Positions 22,301 to 37,300 of a stretch of DNA of 64,000 nt are shown one piece after another. Below the pieces are notes generated by a model. It was not told the DNA's origin. It made no database searches and worked only from the letters and a program-made list of their open reading frames with translations. The stretch's first letter is position 1, and each line of letters begins with the position of its first letter. Made by a program: the position numbers and the translations under genes. This stretch comes from Meandrina meandrites (Eukaryota > Cnidaria > Anthozoa > Scleractinia > Meandrinidae), in contig OY855905.1 in the NCBI GenBank assembly GCA_963693305.1, positions 24,495,437 through 24,559,436 on the forward strand. Reading direction: 5' to 3'.

Positions 22301-25300
22301 CAAATTGAGAATTGCTTTTGTATGGAGTAGAAAAACTCGGATATAAAGTTCAAAAGTCATAAAAGAAAGTTCAAATTTACCAGTTCACAAAATGTTGCTT
22401 ATTGAAAACTCGGCTTTGTTTGCAAAATGAATACTGTTGTGAATATTGTGAAGAGAGATTTCTCCCACATCACTCGCTCCACAATCTCAAGAAATGCACA
22501 ACAATCACGTGTAAAATAATAATCCCAATCACTTTGCACTCCCCCTTCCCTCCCCGGCTCGTTTCGTTTCGTTTTTTTTTTTCAGGAAAGAGATGTTCTT
22601 TTTCAGTCTAGTTTAAGCAGTACAAAGGACATGTATATTGGAAATGCGTCATAATTTAAAAATATATAAAAAATGAAATTAGCAATTCTTACATTTCCTT
22701 GTCAAGTTGAAGGGGTACAGCTTCTAAGACAATCCTGTAATAGAAAAAAATACCCAAAGGATTTACTAAATGCATTATATCATTTTTCATACATTATAAA
22801 CCTTACAGTAATTGCAAATCTGCACAGTGGCCCATCAGGTCGGAGCTTATCCCGGTTTCCGTAGCATGAAGCGACTAGGAGTATTCTACTCCTCCCTGGA
22901 GGGGATGCTAGTCCATCGCAGTGTTACCCCCAGCAGTAAATTCGCAGGTACCCATTTATACACCTGGGTGGAGAGAGGCACTATGAGAGTAAGCCCAAGA
23001 ACACAATGCATTTCCCCCGGCCAGGGCTCGAACCTGGACCGTTCGATCCGGATTCCAGTGCACTAACCATTAGGCCACCATGCCTCCCGCACGTGTGTTA
23101 AAGTCAGTACTAAAGAACCACAAGAAAACACAGTCATTACCGAGGTCCCATTTTCTGAGTTGCCATCCCAACAGCTCGGTCCAACTTGTTGATGTATGGA
23201 AATTGGTGTGTGCCTCGCAAGTCACAAAGGGATGTCAAGAGCTTATAAGAAAAAATGTATAAACAAAATAATAATGAATATGAACAAGCAAAACAAGAGC
23301 CTCTGTCGCAACAACAACAACAACAACAACAACAAATAAAGATGAATGTAGATGATTTAAAACATGCATAATTATGTTGTGGTAAAAATTTATTTTTGGT
23401 TTCAAATTTTGGTTCGATTAAATGATTTCAAGGTGGCTCACCTTTTTCAATAATTTTGGACAATGTTTCCCAAGAATCTGGAAGAAGAAACGTAAAAGTA
23501 AATTAGCCTACTTGTTGTACAATTGTAAAATACATACAATTCTCACTTTAGCAATAAAGTTCATGCTAAGACCTGACAAAAATGTAGTAAAACTATGCAT
23601 TGATGACTTATCTCCCAAGCAATAAACGATCCATGCCGGAATGTAAGAACAAAATAAATTCATGACTGTCTAATGAATGTGGCTTTATTAGAAACATGTA
23701 CATGTACCTGTATTCAAAACATGTATAATAATTCTTTATTATTTCTTATAAAACACACAGTTTGTAAACAGACAAACAAATCCAAGGAAAAAAGCTTACA
23801 TGTACCTCAAATGTAACTCGGATAACTTCTAAGATAACAGCCCAAGATGCTTGATAACGATATTGGAGACCTGATTCTATACATCTGGGGGCAGATAGCA
23901 CAGGCAATAATTATAAGCTTGAACTGACTAATCAATAGCCAGAACTTACCACTTAATTAATTTCTTCAAGTCTGTTTACCATAATTAAGCATTTTGCTCA
24001 AATCATTTCATCTAAAATATCAAGTTTTGGATCTTTGAAAGTGAATCTCCTTGTTTTTGTCTTTTGTAAATGAACAGAAAGAACTGCCAATTGCGTACAG
24101 ATTAAGAAGACTGTACGAGAAGTAAAACATGTGTAAAACAGCCTCAATGTAATTATTTATTATACCAACAATTTCACAACATTGAAAACATGACTCACTT
24201 AATTATCTTTTGTAATGGTGTATTAGTTGCACCAGTAGATTTAGTGATCTCTGCACACACTTCTTCAGCCACAGGAGCAAGACAGTCTTGAAGTAAGGTC
24301 TAAAGTAAATTACGGGAGAGGAAGATAAGAACGTTCATGGTATTGAAGGCAGAGCAGGTTCAAGCATTAAAAGTATGTGTATGACATTGTGATGAAGGGG
24401 TCCAAGCATCAAGAAGTATAGACAACAACGTGCATGAAGGGGTCCCATCTAACACTTAGGAATCCTGATTAGCTTGAATCTCCAAGGAAACTGGAAAATA
24501 CTCAGTGAATTGACTGGGAGATTGCGAAATCAGGAGTAAAATTGCAGTGTTTGACTGAGTGAAGCAAACTTAATTAAGGGAAATGACTTTTTGTTGAAGT
24601 ACAGTAAACGTCATTGGGGGGTTCAGGAAATTAAATCGATGGATCACAAAATTGGGATTCTACTGCACTGTACATGTATGGACATATTTGACTTGTTTGG
24701 GTTGAACATCGCCATGTAATCGGTCCCTAAGATGTATCTTTAAACCCGTCCCCTAGCCCTTAATATCTTGCAGATAAAGGAAGGCACTGAATACACATAC
24801 ATGACTTTTACAACACTGTATATAATGCAATGTCTATAGTTTAAAAATAGTTCAAAAAAGCTTACATTCATTGTGTCTTGAGCTGCTTTAGACAGAGCAG
24901 AGTGATCTGATAAGTAGTAACTCATCAATGAAGAAAAAAATCTTGGAAGATGGTTGTAGCACAGAACTGCATCTAACCTGTGGAAAGAAAACAAGTTTAC
25001 GTACAATTACAGTTGATGTGTATGTACAATGTAATTTACACTGTATATCCAGGGATGTAACTGAATTATGCAATAGATAATGAACAAAACTGGCTTGATG
25101 TGTATGTACCATACTTCATATTATGCCAGATGAGTGTTCATAAGTCACCTATTTCTAATAAACAGCATTTAGAAATCTGGGCTATTGACCAAGCATGAGA
25201 TCCATGGCCAAGTTCTTTTGTTTTGTTTTTTTTGTGGGTTTATGGACTGAGATGAAGTCAAGGTCCATTAACACACACAAAAAAACAAGGCCAATATCCC

Positions 25301-28300
25301 GCCATCTTGGCTGAACAAGACTGACTAATAAAGGATTTATTATAATGGCAACAACAGTGGCGACCACAACAACACATTTGCTGGAAAATCGTGGGCAATT
25401 CCGAGTGGGCCCACCTTGCCTGCTAGGTGGCCAATCACAGCACAGGGTTTACCTCACCTTGCATGCCATATAATAAAATTCTGTATAAGGTCTGAAGTGT
25501 TAAATGTACAATACAGTAAAAGACGGTTAGTCCTGTTTTTTTTTTAAAAATCATTTTCGGATACAATGTGTACAATAACTGTCCAGTATAATTTACACAT
25601 ACATGTGTACAGGTGTCAAAGTATGGCTGAACAAAAGAGCAGGGTTTGACAGGTTTTTTCCATGATTATTAAGAGTTTAAGAGACCTCAATATTATTTAT
25701 TTAATACAATAAAAGCAAATCAATCAAAAGAAATCAAAGTATACATAAACTGTACTGTACATGTACATACTTTCCAAGGTTAACATAAGCCTTCTCCATG
25801 GTTGAAATCCAGGCCTGTGATGGTTCATTGTCATTTACACTTGGCTGATAATCATAAAGAGCCTGAAACAGAGAGATATTGCACTTAACAATATTGAACA
25901 GCAAATCGTTTATCTGCTTATTTGAAAAATGTCACAGTCATTGGTATCAAAGCAGCCTGATGGTCCACCAGTGCACTTGTTTCTGTAGCAAGTGTAAATT
26001 TTCTCCTTGTAACACCCTAAAGGGTTACTGTCAGAGCTTCTGCCCAGTGCTTAATTCAGTGTATAGATTGGGTTGGTTAACTGGTTTGTTGGTTTAAGTT
26101 GCTTGGTTATTTTTTAGTTGGGTGGTTAGTTGGTCAGTTGGTTAGCTGGTTGGCTAGCTGGCAGGTTGGTTGTTTGTTGGTTGCATTGGTTGGCTGGTTG
26201 CTTCCTTGGTTAGTGGTTGTTGGGTGGCTGGTTGATTGGTTGGTTGGTTTACACAAACAATAAAAGGTGGTACTCAACCAAAGTGCCTTCTTACATTAAT
26301 AAGTTGAGCATTGAGTTGTTTGCTTAGAGTTGTGGTGTCAGGTGCTGCAGAAAGCAACTTGTAAATGGCTTGAAGGGCATTCACAGTCACCATCTGTTGA
26401 AAAGAAAAACACAATCTTGAAGTCTATCCACAAAATTAATAAGTAGGCTTTTTATTAATAGAATAAGAGCAAAGGAAAAACTCCTTTAATTTGCTGGGCA
26501 GAGAAATAAATATAAAAAATATATTAGAAACATTGTGGCCTACAGTAAAGGAAAACCCCAAAGAAAAAAGGAGGGATATAATGGAAATAATGTAAAAGAA
26601 AATTAGTGGGTACATACAATACAAATGAAAGAAATATAACATACAATTCATGTATAAAGAAAGACATACACATTACATGGTTGGGTAAGGAAAATCAAAA
26701 TTCAAGAAAGGAAGAAAGGAGAGAGGCTGAATTGTTTAACATGTACATGTAAAAACTATCTGTTCACTTTCAAACACACTTTTTGTAGTGAAAGACATTT
26801 CTTCAAGAACATTCTATTCATTTAAAACAGGACATCAACACCATTTTTTTGAGTGAGCTTACATGTGTACTACATATAGGAGTTAACTAGGGTAAAATTT
26901 CTTTCCTCTGATTTGGTGGGAATTCAACATAATGCTAAAGGGAAAGAGTTAAACATAAGTTATATGTCACCTAGCTGTCATGTACAACTATGACAGAGTA
27001 ACATACCACATTTCCTAATGTCATCAGCTTTAATAGACACTCACAAACTGCCTTCACATTCTGTCAAAAGAGATAGTTACAACAAGAAATTTATTGGTTT
27101 AATATACAGGTGTTAATAAAAAGTACATGTACATCTCCACATACCTACATTTGTCATCTTAACACCTCTGTAAAGATAACATACCAGGTCATGTACATGT
27201 ACGTGTAATACAAATTAAGAATATTTCTTAAAAATAATACATTTAAAACCAACAGCATAGACAATCACAGTTATATGATGTTGAATTTCCAAACCTGTCC
27301 TGGAAGACAAGGAAGTATTTCCTTCAGAACCCCTATGATGTGAAGGGTTGTAGTCGCGCCTTGTGAAGATCCTTTGCAAAGAAACAGTAGCATACAATCA
27401 TAACTACATAATTTGAGAATAAAGTTCACTTTGCATGACAGAGAACTGTCTAACTGGTTATCTGGTTTTTGTAATCATGGAGTATCATGTTAAAACCCTT
27501 GTCTGAGGTAAAAGGTACCACTCATGAAGACCCCTTACCTCCATGTTCTTCAATTTGCTGAATACAGAACTTAGCCGTTGATGCAGAAGCTGGGTGATGT
27601 TGCATGTCTCCTGGTGGCTTCTTCAACAGCAACGTGACAGCCTCTTGTGCTGCTTTACGAACCTGCATTGCAAATGCAGCGAAGTTGGTGAGAGACAAGT
27701 ATTGAGAAGTCGCATGAGGATATTAACATTTTACCTTTCATCTTCAGACAGTATAACATGGCCTTACATGTACACGGTTTGCCGTTAATCATTTGATAGG
27801 CGTTCCTCTTCTTTAGACCCATCCCCCTATGCATACCTTTGGTTTACCATGTACCACAAAGCTTAGTAATCCATTGTAAGTGGTCAGTGTGGACGATTCT
27901 GACCAGACAGCTCCTTCTTGAACACTCAACAGTCTGCACAGGCAGGCAAGCAGCTGTGATTAGAAAATCACAATTATATCAAATGGATTGTACAAATTAT
28001 AACACTAACAATACATACATGGTTCATGTAGACAGGACTTACTTTCAATAAAAAGCCCTGGCAGGTACAGTGTGTATTCTGTTGTGAATTGGCAACTAAA
28101 ATTCCTGCAGCTTCCCATAACTGGGGGATACGTTCTATTTCTTTTATTGCTCTATCTCTGATGGATGCTACACAAGAACAGCTAGCCATCTAATTCAAAT
28201 CTTATTGAAAGCCCAATAGATAAGCATATATACAGCATTTAGAATGTAATCAAGAAAATTACAAAATTACACTTACATGTAGAAGCTACATGTACATGAC

Positions 28301-31300
28301 TGTGTATTGGTGAGATGATGGTGTAAGACTTACAGGTCTGAGCAGTCCTGGAGCACCATCAGCAGCATGAGATGCCAGGATCCTGACAAGAACTTGACAA
28401 GACTTGGAGAACTTTGCTTGTAGAATACCATCTGGGACACTATAAAAAGATACATATATGTGATACTTAACTTTTAGCCTGTAGTGCAAGAGTTTTGCGG
28501 GTGTGCCATCTTGGGGTAGCAACACCTACAGTACATGTACACTAGAGAGTTGCTATGAGAGAAGGAGCTACATGTAGGGCGTAACCTGCGATCAAGCATT
28601 CTTGAAAAAAAAAGAATGCCTGACCACATGTTAGGTAGGGAGAAGAAGGACTTTTCTGTTCTGCTCCCCCTTCCACTACCTCACTCATCCTTCAGTCATA
28701 CTCTCACTTCCAATAATGCTTGCTCACTAAAAAATAATGTGCTTAAATTCACTTACAATACTTGTACATCTGCTCTTGTCAATTCAGCCTCACTCCCAAC
28801 CACAAGAACACACTTAGTCTAAGTCTTACACACTCCCCCCACACCTACTTTCCACTTTTAAGATGATGCTTTACTCACTTGCTTAATTGCTAGCTCGCTT
28901 GATCATTCACTCACTCACTCACTCACTCACTCACTCACTCACTCACTCGCTCACTCACTCACTCAATCCGTCACAGACAAATTAACCAAATACAGATCTA
29001 CAGAAGATCTTTACAGGTAGATAATATAGTGAGCACTTAAAATTTGTACCTTTTAATAACCAAACTCAACAGAAATGTTATTGCGGTAACTGCTTCTATT
29101 TCATCAGCCGACTCTAAAGCAGTCATCTGAGGAAAAACAAAGAAAATAAACATAATTATTGCCTCAACAAAAAATTCTTGCTCAGGCCAAAAGCTCTGTA
29201 AATCAATATTGTTGTATTAGGTTTAGCACCACAGCAAATTAAAGATCATAAATTTGACCCACCAGAGCTGCAAAGTACTCTGTTTCTGATTCCTTGCCGC
29301 CTTTTGATTTGATTACCTGTAGACAGATAAATGGACATTATTACATGTGAGTTATAGCATTACACCTTGTACATTGTATAATATTTCACAACTACATGTA
29401 CAGCCGTAGAACTAAGCTCTGAAGAAACAATAAGTTACATGAAAGTTGAAGTTGTAACATGATATCATTCCATGACCACTTATTATTTAGTGACAACAAA
29501 ATTATTCATTACTAACAACTGCATCGCAAAATGGAGGTTTGGTGCATGCATCCACTAGGCAGCCAGCTCCTAGATGGAGACTGCTCGCATGGTTGGCAAA
29601 ATTAATCTTGGAAAGCCAGCCAGGCACCTATCACACTGAATACACAGTGGAAAAGAGGGAGGGTGGTGGGGGACAGCCTTGAGGACAAGCTCCCATGCAA
29701 AATAACAATGCTCGCAAATGCTAAAACGCTGGTAAATGATAAAACACACGCCTCAGACTGAGAGCACATGGGGTCCTGGCGCATGCCAATGTACAAAACA
29801 CTCCAAGGGAGCACTGATGCTCTTTGTTGTTTACTCCATTAAATTACATTTAACTATGTTTAATTATAATAATTTAATAATAAAAATTTGCAAAATGAAT
29901 AAAGTGCACACAAACATTATAACATACATGTAGACCCTACAAAACTAGTTGTATCCTGTACAAGCCATAAAAATTATTCATTACAACATAACCATGCCAG
30001 TAAACCTCCATTTTCCAATGAGTGTGTGTGATCTCCAGTCATGCAATTGACTGTGATTTTGATCCTTGAATATAAGACACTTTTTGTAACAATTAATGAT
30101 ACAAAGGCATCCCAGTAACAAAATTAATACAGACATGTTTTCTATTAAGGACGGTGCCTACTAATTGCGAGGTATTTTTTCCCGGCGGATGACTATGCAA
30201 GAAAGGTAGATGTTACCATGGGCTATTAAAATCCAAAAAGAAAATTAGGGGTAGCCACGCAAATTTTCGAGATAATTAGGTTTGAAATCTTGAAAAAAGT
30301 GCTGACGCGGCATTTTCAAGAAAGTAGAAGGAAATACAATTTCTTCACAAATTACCTTTGAATTTGGTTTTTCATAAACAAAATCAACATTAAATATAAC
30401 TATCTTAAAAATTACTAACAAAAACTTTCTTTGAGACTGCAGGATCCACGTTTTTATTAACAAAAATGATTGCATTTGTGCCATTTTTGACGCTACCAGC
30501 TCTCTCTTGCACGGCCAGAAAACAACCTAAACAATTTTTGCACTGAACGACAAATTAATCATATGTTCTATAGACTTACCACTTCCATTTTATAAAATAA
30601 AAAGTAGGGGTCACCACGCGTTTTTAAAAGTTATACGAGTTGTATGGAATCGCTTTTGAGGTTAGTTGCACTTTTCCTATCCCCTCCCTAGCGAGTTAAG
30701 AGCGAATGTCCACTGAGACCGAGCGAAATCGAAAATAAGTGGCACATGATGAAAAATCAAAATTCTTTATATTTCGCCCAGAGATGGTAGGCCTAGAAAC
30801 GTGGTGGGATTTTTTTCTTGAAAAATCTTTTAAACCGGCCAAAAACTTACAAAACCGTTAAGGTCTCATGTGTCTTCAAAAACACACAAAATAAACGTGA
30901 TCCATACCTAGTCGGAAACTCCGCACTGATTCATTCGCATTAAATAAAACCCCGATTTTGGTACTGGAAATGTGCTTTTGAAGTGTTTACAAGTTATTTG
31001 GGACAAATTATTCTTCTCTTAGTTAATTTTCAAGGTTACGGCAAGTCCCTGAAAATGACTAATATTCGATTGCTCAAAATTCTTAATTTGGCGGTCTTTT
31101 TCACGAGACAATTTTCCTACCCGGTAAAACTCTAAACCATTTGAAATTCAGATATTTTGAAAGGGCAAACGCCGTTCTAAAACTTGGTGTAAAAAGAAGT
31201 TTCGGGCTATTTATAAGCGCTGAGTGCGAACGCTCTCAAAATCCTCATAATCACAACTTTACCTGTCACTGAACTGTAAACAACAGTCACATGCTTCTGA

Positions 31301-34300
31301 CCAGATAATCGAAAACATCTTGTTTCCAGTGTTTCCTCTGACTTGTTGTTCTCGGTATTTGAATGTGAACTACAGCAGAAAGTTCCTGTTTAGCTCATCC
31401 TGAATACGATATTATCCAAATATCGAGTATTAGGTGTATTTAGAATCCTAAACGATAGCCATCGATCTTGAACCGTGCGTATAGTACATCAACTGACGTG
31501 TTGACATTCAAATTTATACGATTCTTGGAACTGCCATCACATTCACATCTCTTGTTAAACAGCAGTCGAATAAATAAACCCTTCTTGCATCAGCTGTTTG
31601 CTCTCTCAAACAAAATTCCTATCCACTGTTCTCCACGGTTCATCCTGAAACGAACTGTTGTTCTTCGATGTTGACTAGATTTGCCTGTCACGCAATAGTC
31701 ACTCGATAGGTTATTGTTACACGATTTCCATAAATGGAAATCGATTAAAGATTAGGACGTCTGAAACAGATTTTATATTCAATAAAAGCTATCGAACATG
31801 CTTTTGTCGAAAAAAAGGCACTTTGCATGCACGACCGTAAACTTACTTAAATTCCACAGCGCTTGGTTTCACACCGCAATTAAATTCATAACTCATGATC
31901 TAGTCGTTTAACAAATGTTGGAAAAAAGGAAAGAAATTACAATTTGTATACAAAAAAGAACAAAGGTTGAAACAATGGCAAATCATTTGTGAGCAGCAAC
32001 GTCATATTCGGCATAATTATATTTTTATCGCATGTGCTCTGGCCCCGTCCATACCCCCGCCCCCCCCCCCCCCCCCAACCTGGATGGAGAGAGACACTGT
32101 GAGTGTAAGGTCTCTTGCCCAAAAAGACAACAAAATGACCCCGACCACTCGATTCAGAATCCAGTGCAGTACAACGCCTGCCGATACTATGAAAACGTGA
32201 CACAAAAATGTTTCATAAGAAATTTGAAATAAGAATAGAACAATATAAAGCGCGATAATAAAATTAGAAACAAACGAAGAGAATAGCATTTACATTTCAT
32301 GTTTATTATTCATGCCCAGAGGTTCAAGATTGCGACTTTGTATCAACAAGGAATGCTTCTCTAGCTAGCTTTTCGTACACAGTCACGATTAGAGTGAATG
32401 TTCGAGTGGAATGCATGTAACATCTTAAGCGGAATGATCATTAGCAAAAAACGTCCTGAGACTGCAGTGGGCTTGGGCATACTCAAACGGTCTTTCATTT
32501 GTCGTTTGGTTTCCCAATGTATTGTGTTTGGGAAAAGATTACATTGATCCATGTAGAAAACGTTCTCGGAGTTGCAGCTGATGTGATGAGTTTCAGTTGT
32601 AGAGTGCATGGAATGTACAGGTAGTTTGTCTGTCAGATATGTAGGTACATCATATGTGGACTGCGGATAGATGTTAAGTAAAGAAATGATCTTCCCAGTG
32701 AAATTGCAATTAACTGCAATTTCGCTGCGAGAATCATTTTTTTACATTATGTAGGTACATGTTTGAGAGTTGTTGCACGTTTGATGTGATTCCGGGGTTG
32801 GTGTTTTTCACTGTGTACAAACCCTGTGTCATTAGCACTCTACTATACTATATATAGCGAATTCTGGACTACATAATCCACACAACAACGGAAGCTCCAG
32901 GTGTTCCATCTGGGGTATTTTCGTAGGATCCTCGGAAATAGATGGCAGGACAAGGTGCGTAACAACGATGTCCTCTCTGGAGCTGGTATTCACACTTCTA
33001 CGTCAACGCCGGCTACGCTCATTTCCGTTTCGTAAACGGTCGGCGCCATTTTAAACGGTCGATGCCATCATTGGTAGCCAAGCTTTTCGGAATGGAGAGT
33101 GCCATATCTGCTCTAGTTTAAACCTGGTTAAGGTCGGAACTGTGCTTTGATTATTAGATGAAATTAGGCTTAGAGAAGACGATTATTAAATCTAAGTTAG
33201 ATTCACGCGTAGGTTAGGGATAGGGATAGGGTCATCTATTATAGATGTAACAGTAAGAAAGTCACCTAATATCGTTAAATTTTTCAACGTGGTGGTGTAG
33301 TGGTGAGAGAGGGATGCTAGCATACCAGAGGTTCCAGGTTCGATTCTGGGTGCTGACGAACAATTTTCATTTTTCTTTTTGGTAGAAAAAAAAATTTGAT
33401 GACTGTGAAAAAAATTTCTAATTTTTTCCTAAGTGTCGCTAAAATGGCACCGACCGTTTACGAAACGGAAACGCGCGACGGCTACGCTGGCTGGGCCATG
33501 TTCACAGGATGGACGATGGACGCATCCCCAAGGATCTACTCTACGGCGAGCTTGCCACTGGGGGCAAGGCGCAGAGGCTGCCCCCTGCTACGCTTTAAGG
33601 ATATATGCAAGCGTGACATGAAAGCATGTAACATTGACACCAAGTCATGGGAAGCCCTTGTAGACAACAGGACTGAAAAGAAGAGAGGTTGCCATCGGAG
33701 ACGAAAACAATAAAAGAAGAACCAGAAGAATAACCTGTCAACACCAAGACCATCCAGATCCACAACCTGCATCAGTTTTCATATGCCAGGGCCGACGCAG
33801 AGACTGCAAATCTAAGATTGGCCTCTACAGCAATGCAAGACGATGTTCCTCAACAAACCCTCATGGCGCTATTCCATAGTCGAATTCGACTGACAGATGC
33901 CAACGACACCATAGTCTGGCTCTTAAAAAGGGACTCAGGTTGTTACTACGTTTGTGTGACTGGCAAGAGCCTGAAGAAGGCCAGCGCCTCTCTCATCATT
34001 TGTGACCAGCAGAGACTTGGCCAAAATAAGGAGGTGCTAAAAAGTTTCATACAAGAGGCTCCGTCCGAGGTACAGATCCTTGCTCTTTTTCTATGATTTT
34101 TGAATAATAATAAAAAAAATAACAGGAAAGGTTACCTCGTCAAAAACGAATGGATGTCGTTCATCCCCCACCGTCATTAAAATTCCAAGCTCAAGAGTTG
34201 AAGTATGCAAAAGGGGTGAGGGCTAGGTAAAACTGCCATTTGAACTGTCACTTACGTATCCCTTTATTTAAAATATCTCGAAACAGGGCCACCACGCAGT

Positions 34301-37300
34301 GATATAGAAGTTCAAGCAATCCATCCAAGTATCCAAAGGGGTTATTTGTAAAGTTGGGAATTTAAAGGAATGAGACATAATGTCCTTCTCAGTAGATACG
34401 TGAAAGGGGTAACATTTTCTATTGAGGGTATACACAAAGTTGCGAAAGACGCGAAAGGGTTACCTATTATTTCAAAAAGGTTATATGAAATTGTAGTAAG
34501 GAGATAGACCTCGGGCGGAGTACCTTTCGGCGGGGTGCGAGGGGGTATGGGTGGTTGATCAATGCAGCTCATGTGATAAAAAAATCATCTCGGCCAAGAT
34601 GCTGCTAATCGCAAGTGATTTTCCATTGTTTTAACCTTTGGTTGTTTGCATAATTTCCTTCGCTAAACCAGCATTTGTACTGAAAACGACAAGATCATGT
34701 AGATACTTCACGGTCTTTAAGCTTGCCTAAGTCGCTTTTTTCGATCATAAAGGCATTTTCGATAGCTTTTTTACACGTCCTAATCTTTCCCGTTATCATA
34801 TATTTCCATTTATGGAAATCGTGTAACAAAACCCTATCGAGTGACGGTTGCGTGACAGGCAAATTAGTCAACATCGAAGAACAACAGTTCGTTTCAGGAT
34901 GAATTGCGAACAGCGGATAAAAATTCAGTTTGAGGGAGCAAACAGTTGATGCAAGAAGGGTTTATTTATTCGACTGCTGTTTAACAAGACATCTGCATGT
35001 GATAAAAAGATCCAAGAGTCGTATAAAGTTGAATGTCAACACGTCAGTTGATGTACTACGCACGCTTCAAGATCGATGGCTATCGTTTAGGATTCTAAAT
35101 ACACCTATAATACTCGATAGTTGGATAATATCGTATTCAGGATGAGCTAAACAGGAACTTTCTGCTGTAGTTTACATTCAAATACCGAGAACAACAAGAG
35201 CAAACACTGGAAACAAGATGTTTTCAATTATCTGGTCAGAAGCATGTGACTGTTGTTTACAGTTCAGTGACAGGTAAAGTTGTGATTATGAGGATTTTGA
35301 GAGCGTTCGCACTCAGCACTTATAAAAAGCCCGAAACTTCTTTTTACACCAAGTTTTAGAACAGCGTTTGCCCTTTCAAAATATCTGAATTTCAAATGGT
35401 TTAGAGTTTTACCGGGTAGGGAAATTGTCTCTCGAAAAAGACCGCCAAAATAAGAATTTCAAACAACCGAAATGCGACTCGCCGTGATCTTAAAAATTAA
35501 CTTAGAGAAGAATAATTTGACTCAAATGACTTGTAAACACGTCAACAGCACATTTCCAAGCCCAAAATCAGGGTTTTAATTAATGCGAATGAATCAGTAC
35601 GAAGTTTCTGACAAGCTACGAGTCAAGTTTATTTTGTGTGTTTTTGTAGACATGTAGGGCCATAACGGTTTTATAGGTTTTTCGCTGGTTTAAAAGATAT
35701 TTCAAGAAAAAAATCCCACCACGTTTCTAGGCCTACCATAGGCTACCTCTGGGCGAAATATAAAGAATTTTGATTTTTCATCATGTGCCACTACTCGCGC
35801 GGTCTTAGTGGGCATTCGCTCTTAAATATTTGCGTCTCGTGCAATTTATCACGCGTGCACTACGCCATATTTAGCTGGAAGTTTGTGGATTACGTTTGAG
35901 CGATTAGCGATTTGTTTCAGACTGTTAAATGTGAGCCATTTTTATCGATAAGTGTTCAGTGGTTACTGATATCTTACTCTTTCGCTGTTCCTTGTTTAGT
36001 ATGTCCATTAAGTGGATTTCGTCGCAACAGACATTTTCTTGCATTGTAGTCGCGCGCTTGGTCGCGAAGTTGAACTCGTCATTTTGAGCGAGCACATTCC
36101 CTTAGCGCGCACGTAAAGTGCGATCGATGCCTTGCGTGATGCGCAGAACATGTGCGCAGTAACAAAAGTAGGCACCATCCTTAATTTAATTAATAATTAT
36201 TAATATTATATATTTTTAATTTTTACAGTACTGTATGTGTGCCTACATGTACCTCAGTGACTGCAGCCAGAACAGCACAAACCTGAAATAAAAAAGAACT
36301 TGCTCGTAAAAAATTTCTTTCTGATTGACTTGATTCTATTACTAACACAGTCACATACAGTGATGCATGTGTTGTTGTTTAAATTTATCTTTGGTTCAAA
36401 ATTTTTCAAACCAATTTGATTTTTATTTTTCATTGACTTGTATCATTGAACCGGTTTGAAAAATCTTAAACCAAAGATAAACTTAAACCACAACACATGC
36501 ACCTGATTGTGTTCAATATAATTGTATGACAGGTAAGGTAACTTTATTTAAACACGGTAAAATCCATTCAGGTACAGACAATAAAAAACAAAGGATAAAA
36601 ACACTACCTACACTAACTACTAATAAGAACAAGTAAACAAAACCTGCTTTGCAAGGATGCCATGTATTCAAAATTTAAATGCAAGAAGATCTGAAAGTGT
36701 GATTTTTTTTCAATTTGTTCTTAAATTCGTTAAGTGTTCTGGAGAGTTTTATTTCATTCGGTAAGCTATTCCATAACACAGCCCCCCTGTAGCTAAAACT
36801 TTGTTTGCAATAATTAGTGTGCGGCTGTGGTATGGATAGCTTTCCTTCAGTATTCCTGTTAATTATTATTCCTGAGATTCCATACTGTGGGATACAGGAA
36901 CAGAACAAGCCATGGGTATTACAGTATTACACAGGCATTTCATGTATATAAAGATAGAACATTAAGGTGAAACAGAGTAACTACAACATACAGTTGCATT
37001 CTTTCTGCGCACCACATAAAGTCATATACGGAGATGCCAACCTAAAGAAAAAAATCTGGGAGACCGCCATGATGTAAGTTGTAGTGGAGCTCCAGCGGCC
37101 CAAAGGTCTGCAAAGCAGAGCACCATAACAGTGCTCCAAGCACAAGTTTTTCAGAAGTCGCCTTTTGGCGACTTGCTTTTGTAAAATGGTCGCCACTAGA
37201 AAAATTTTGGTCGCCAAAAAGCAAAGCGTTTTTAATCTAGGACACTTTATGTCGCCTTACATGAAGTAATACCGCTGGCCATTATGAGCCGAATTAAAAT

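Larger units (their letters stand above)
30149..36180. mobile_element. 6.0-kb composite TTAA-flanked element making up most of RRP12 intron 2
   Basis: Starts GGACGGTGCCTAC and ends with GTAGGCACCATCC (one mismatch), each bordered by TTAA (30145-30148, 36181-36184). Inside are two ~1.1-kb inverted arms (about 30698-31842 and 34707-35830), a central 2.9-kb block with a SINE scrap, a dead reverse transcriptase and a nested MITE, and dissimilar outer flanks of ~550 and ~350 bp. No transposase frame seen. The host intron (29317-36252) would be about 0.9 kb without it. Confidence 0.82.

Noticed and set aside
28906..28964. CRISPR-like array
   Set aside because: Simple 4-base tandem repeat with no spacers, in a eukaryotic intron.
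33294..33360. A functional tRNA gene
   Set aside because: A- and B-box-like motifs are present but the acceptor stem does not pair and it sits inside a TIR element.
33818..34096. A 92-codon plus-strand gene
   Set aside because: Its first part overlaps, in a shifted frame, the Cys-rich end of the dead reverse transcriptase; no independent support.
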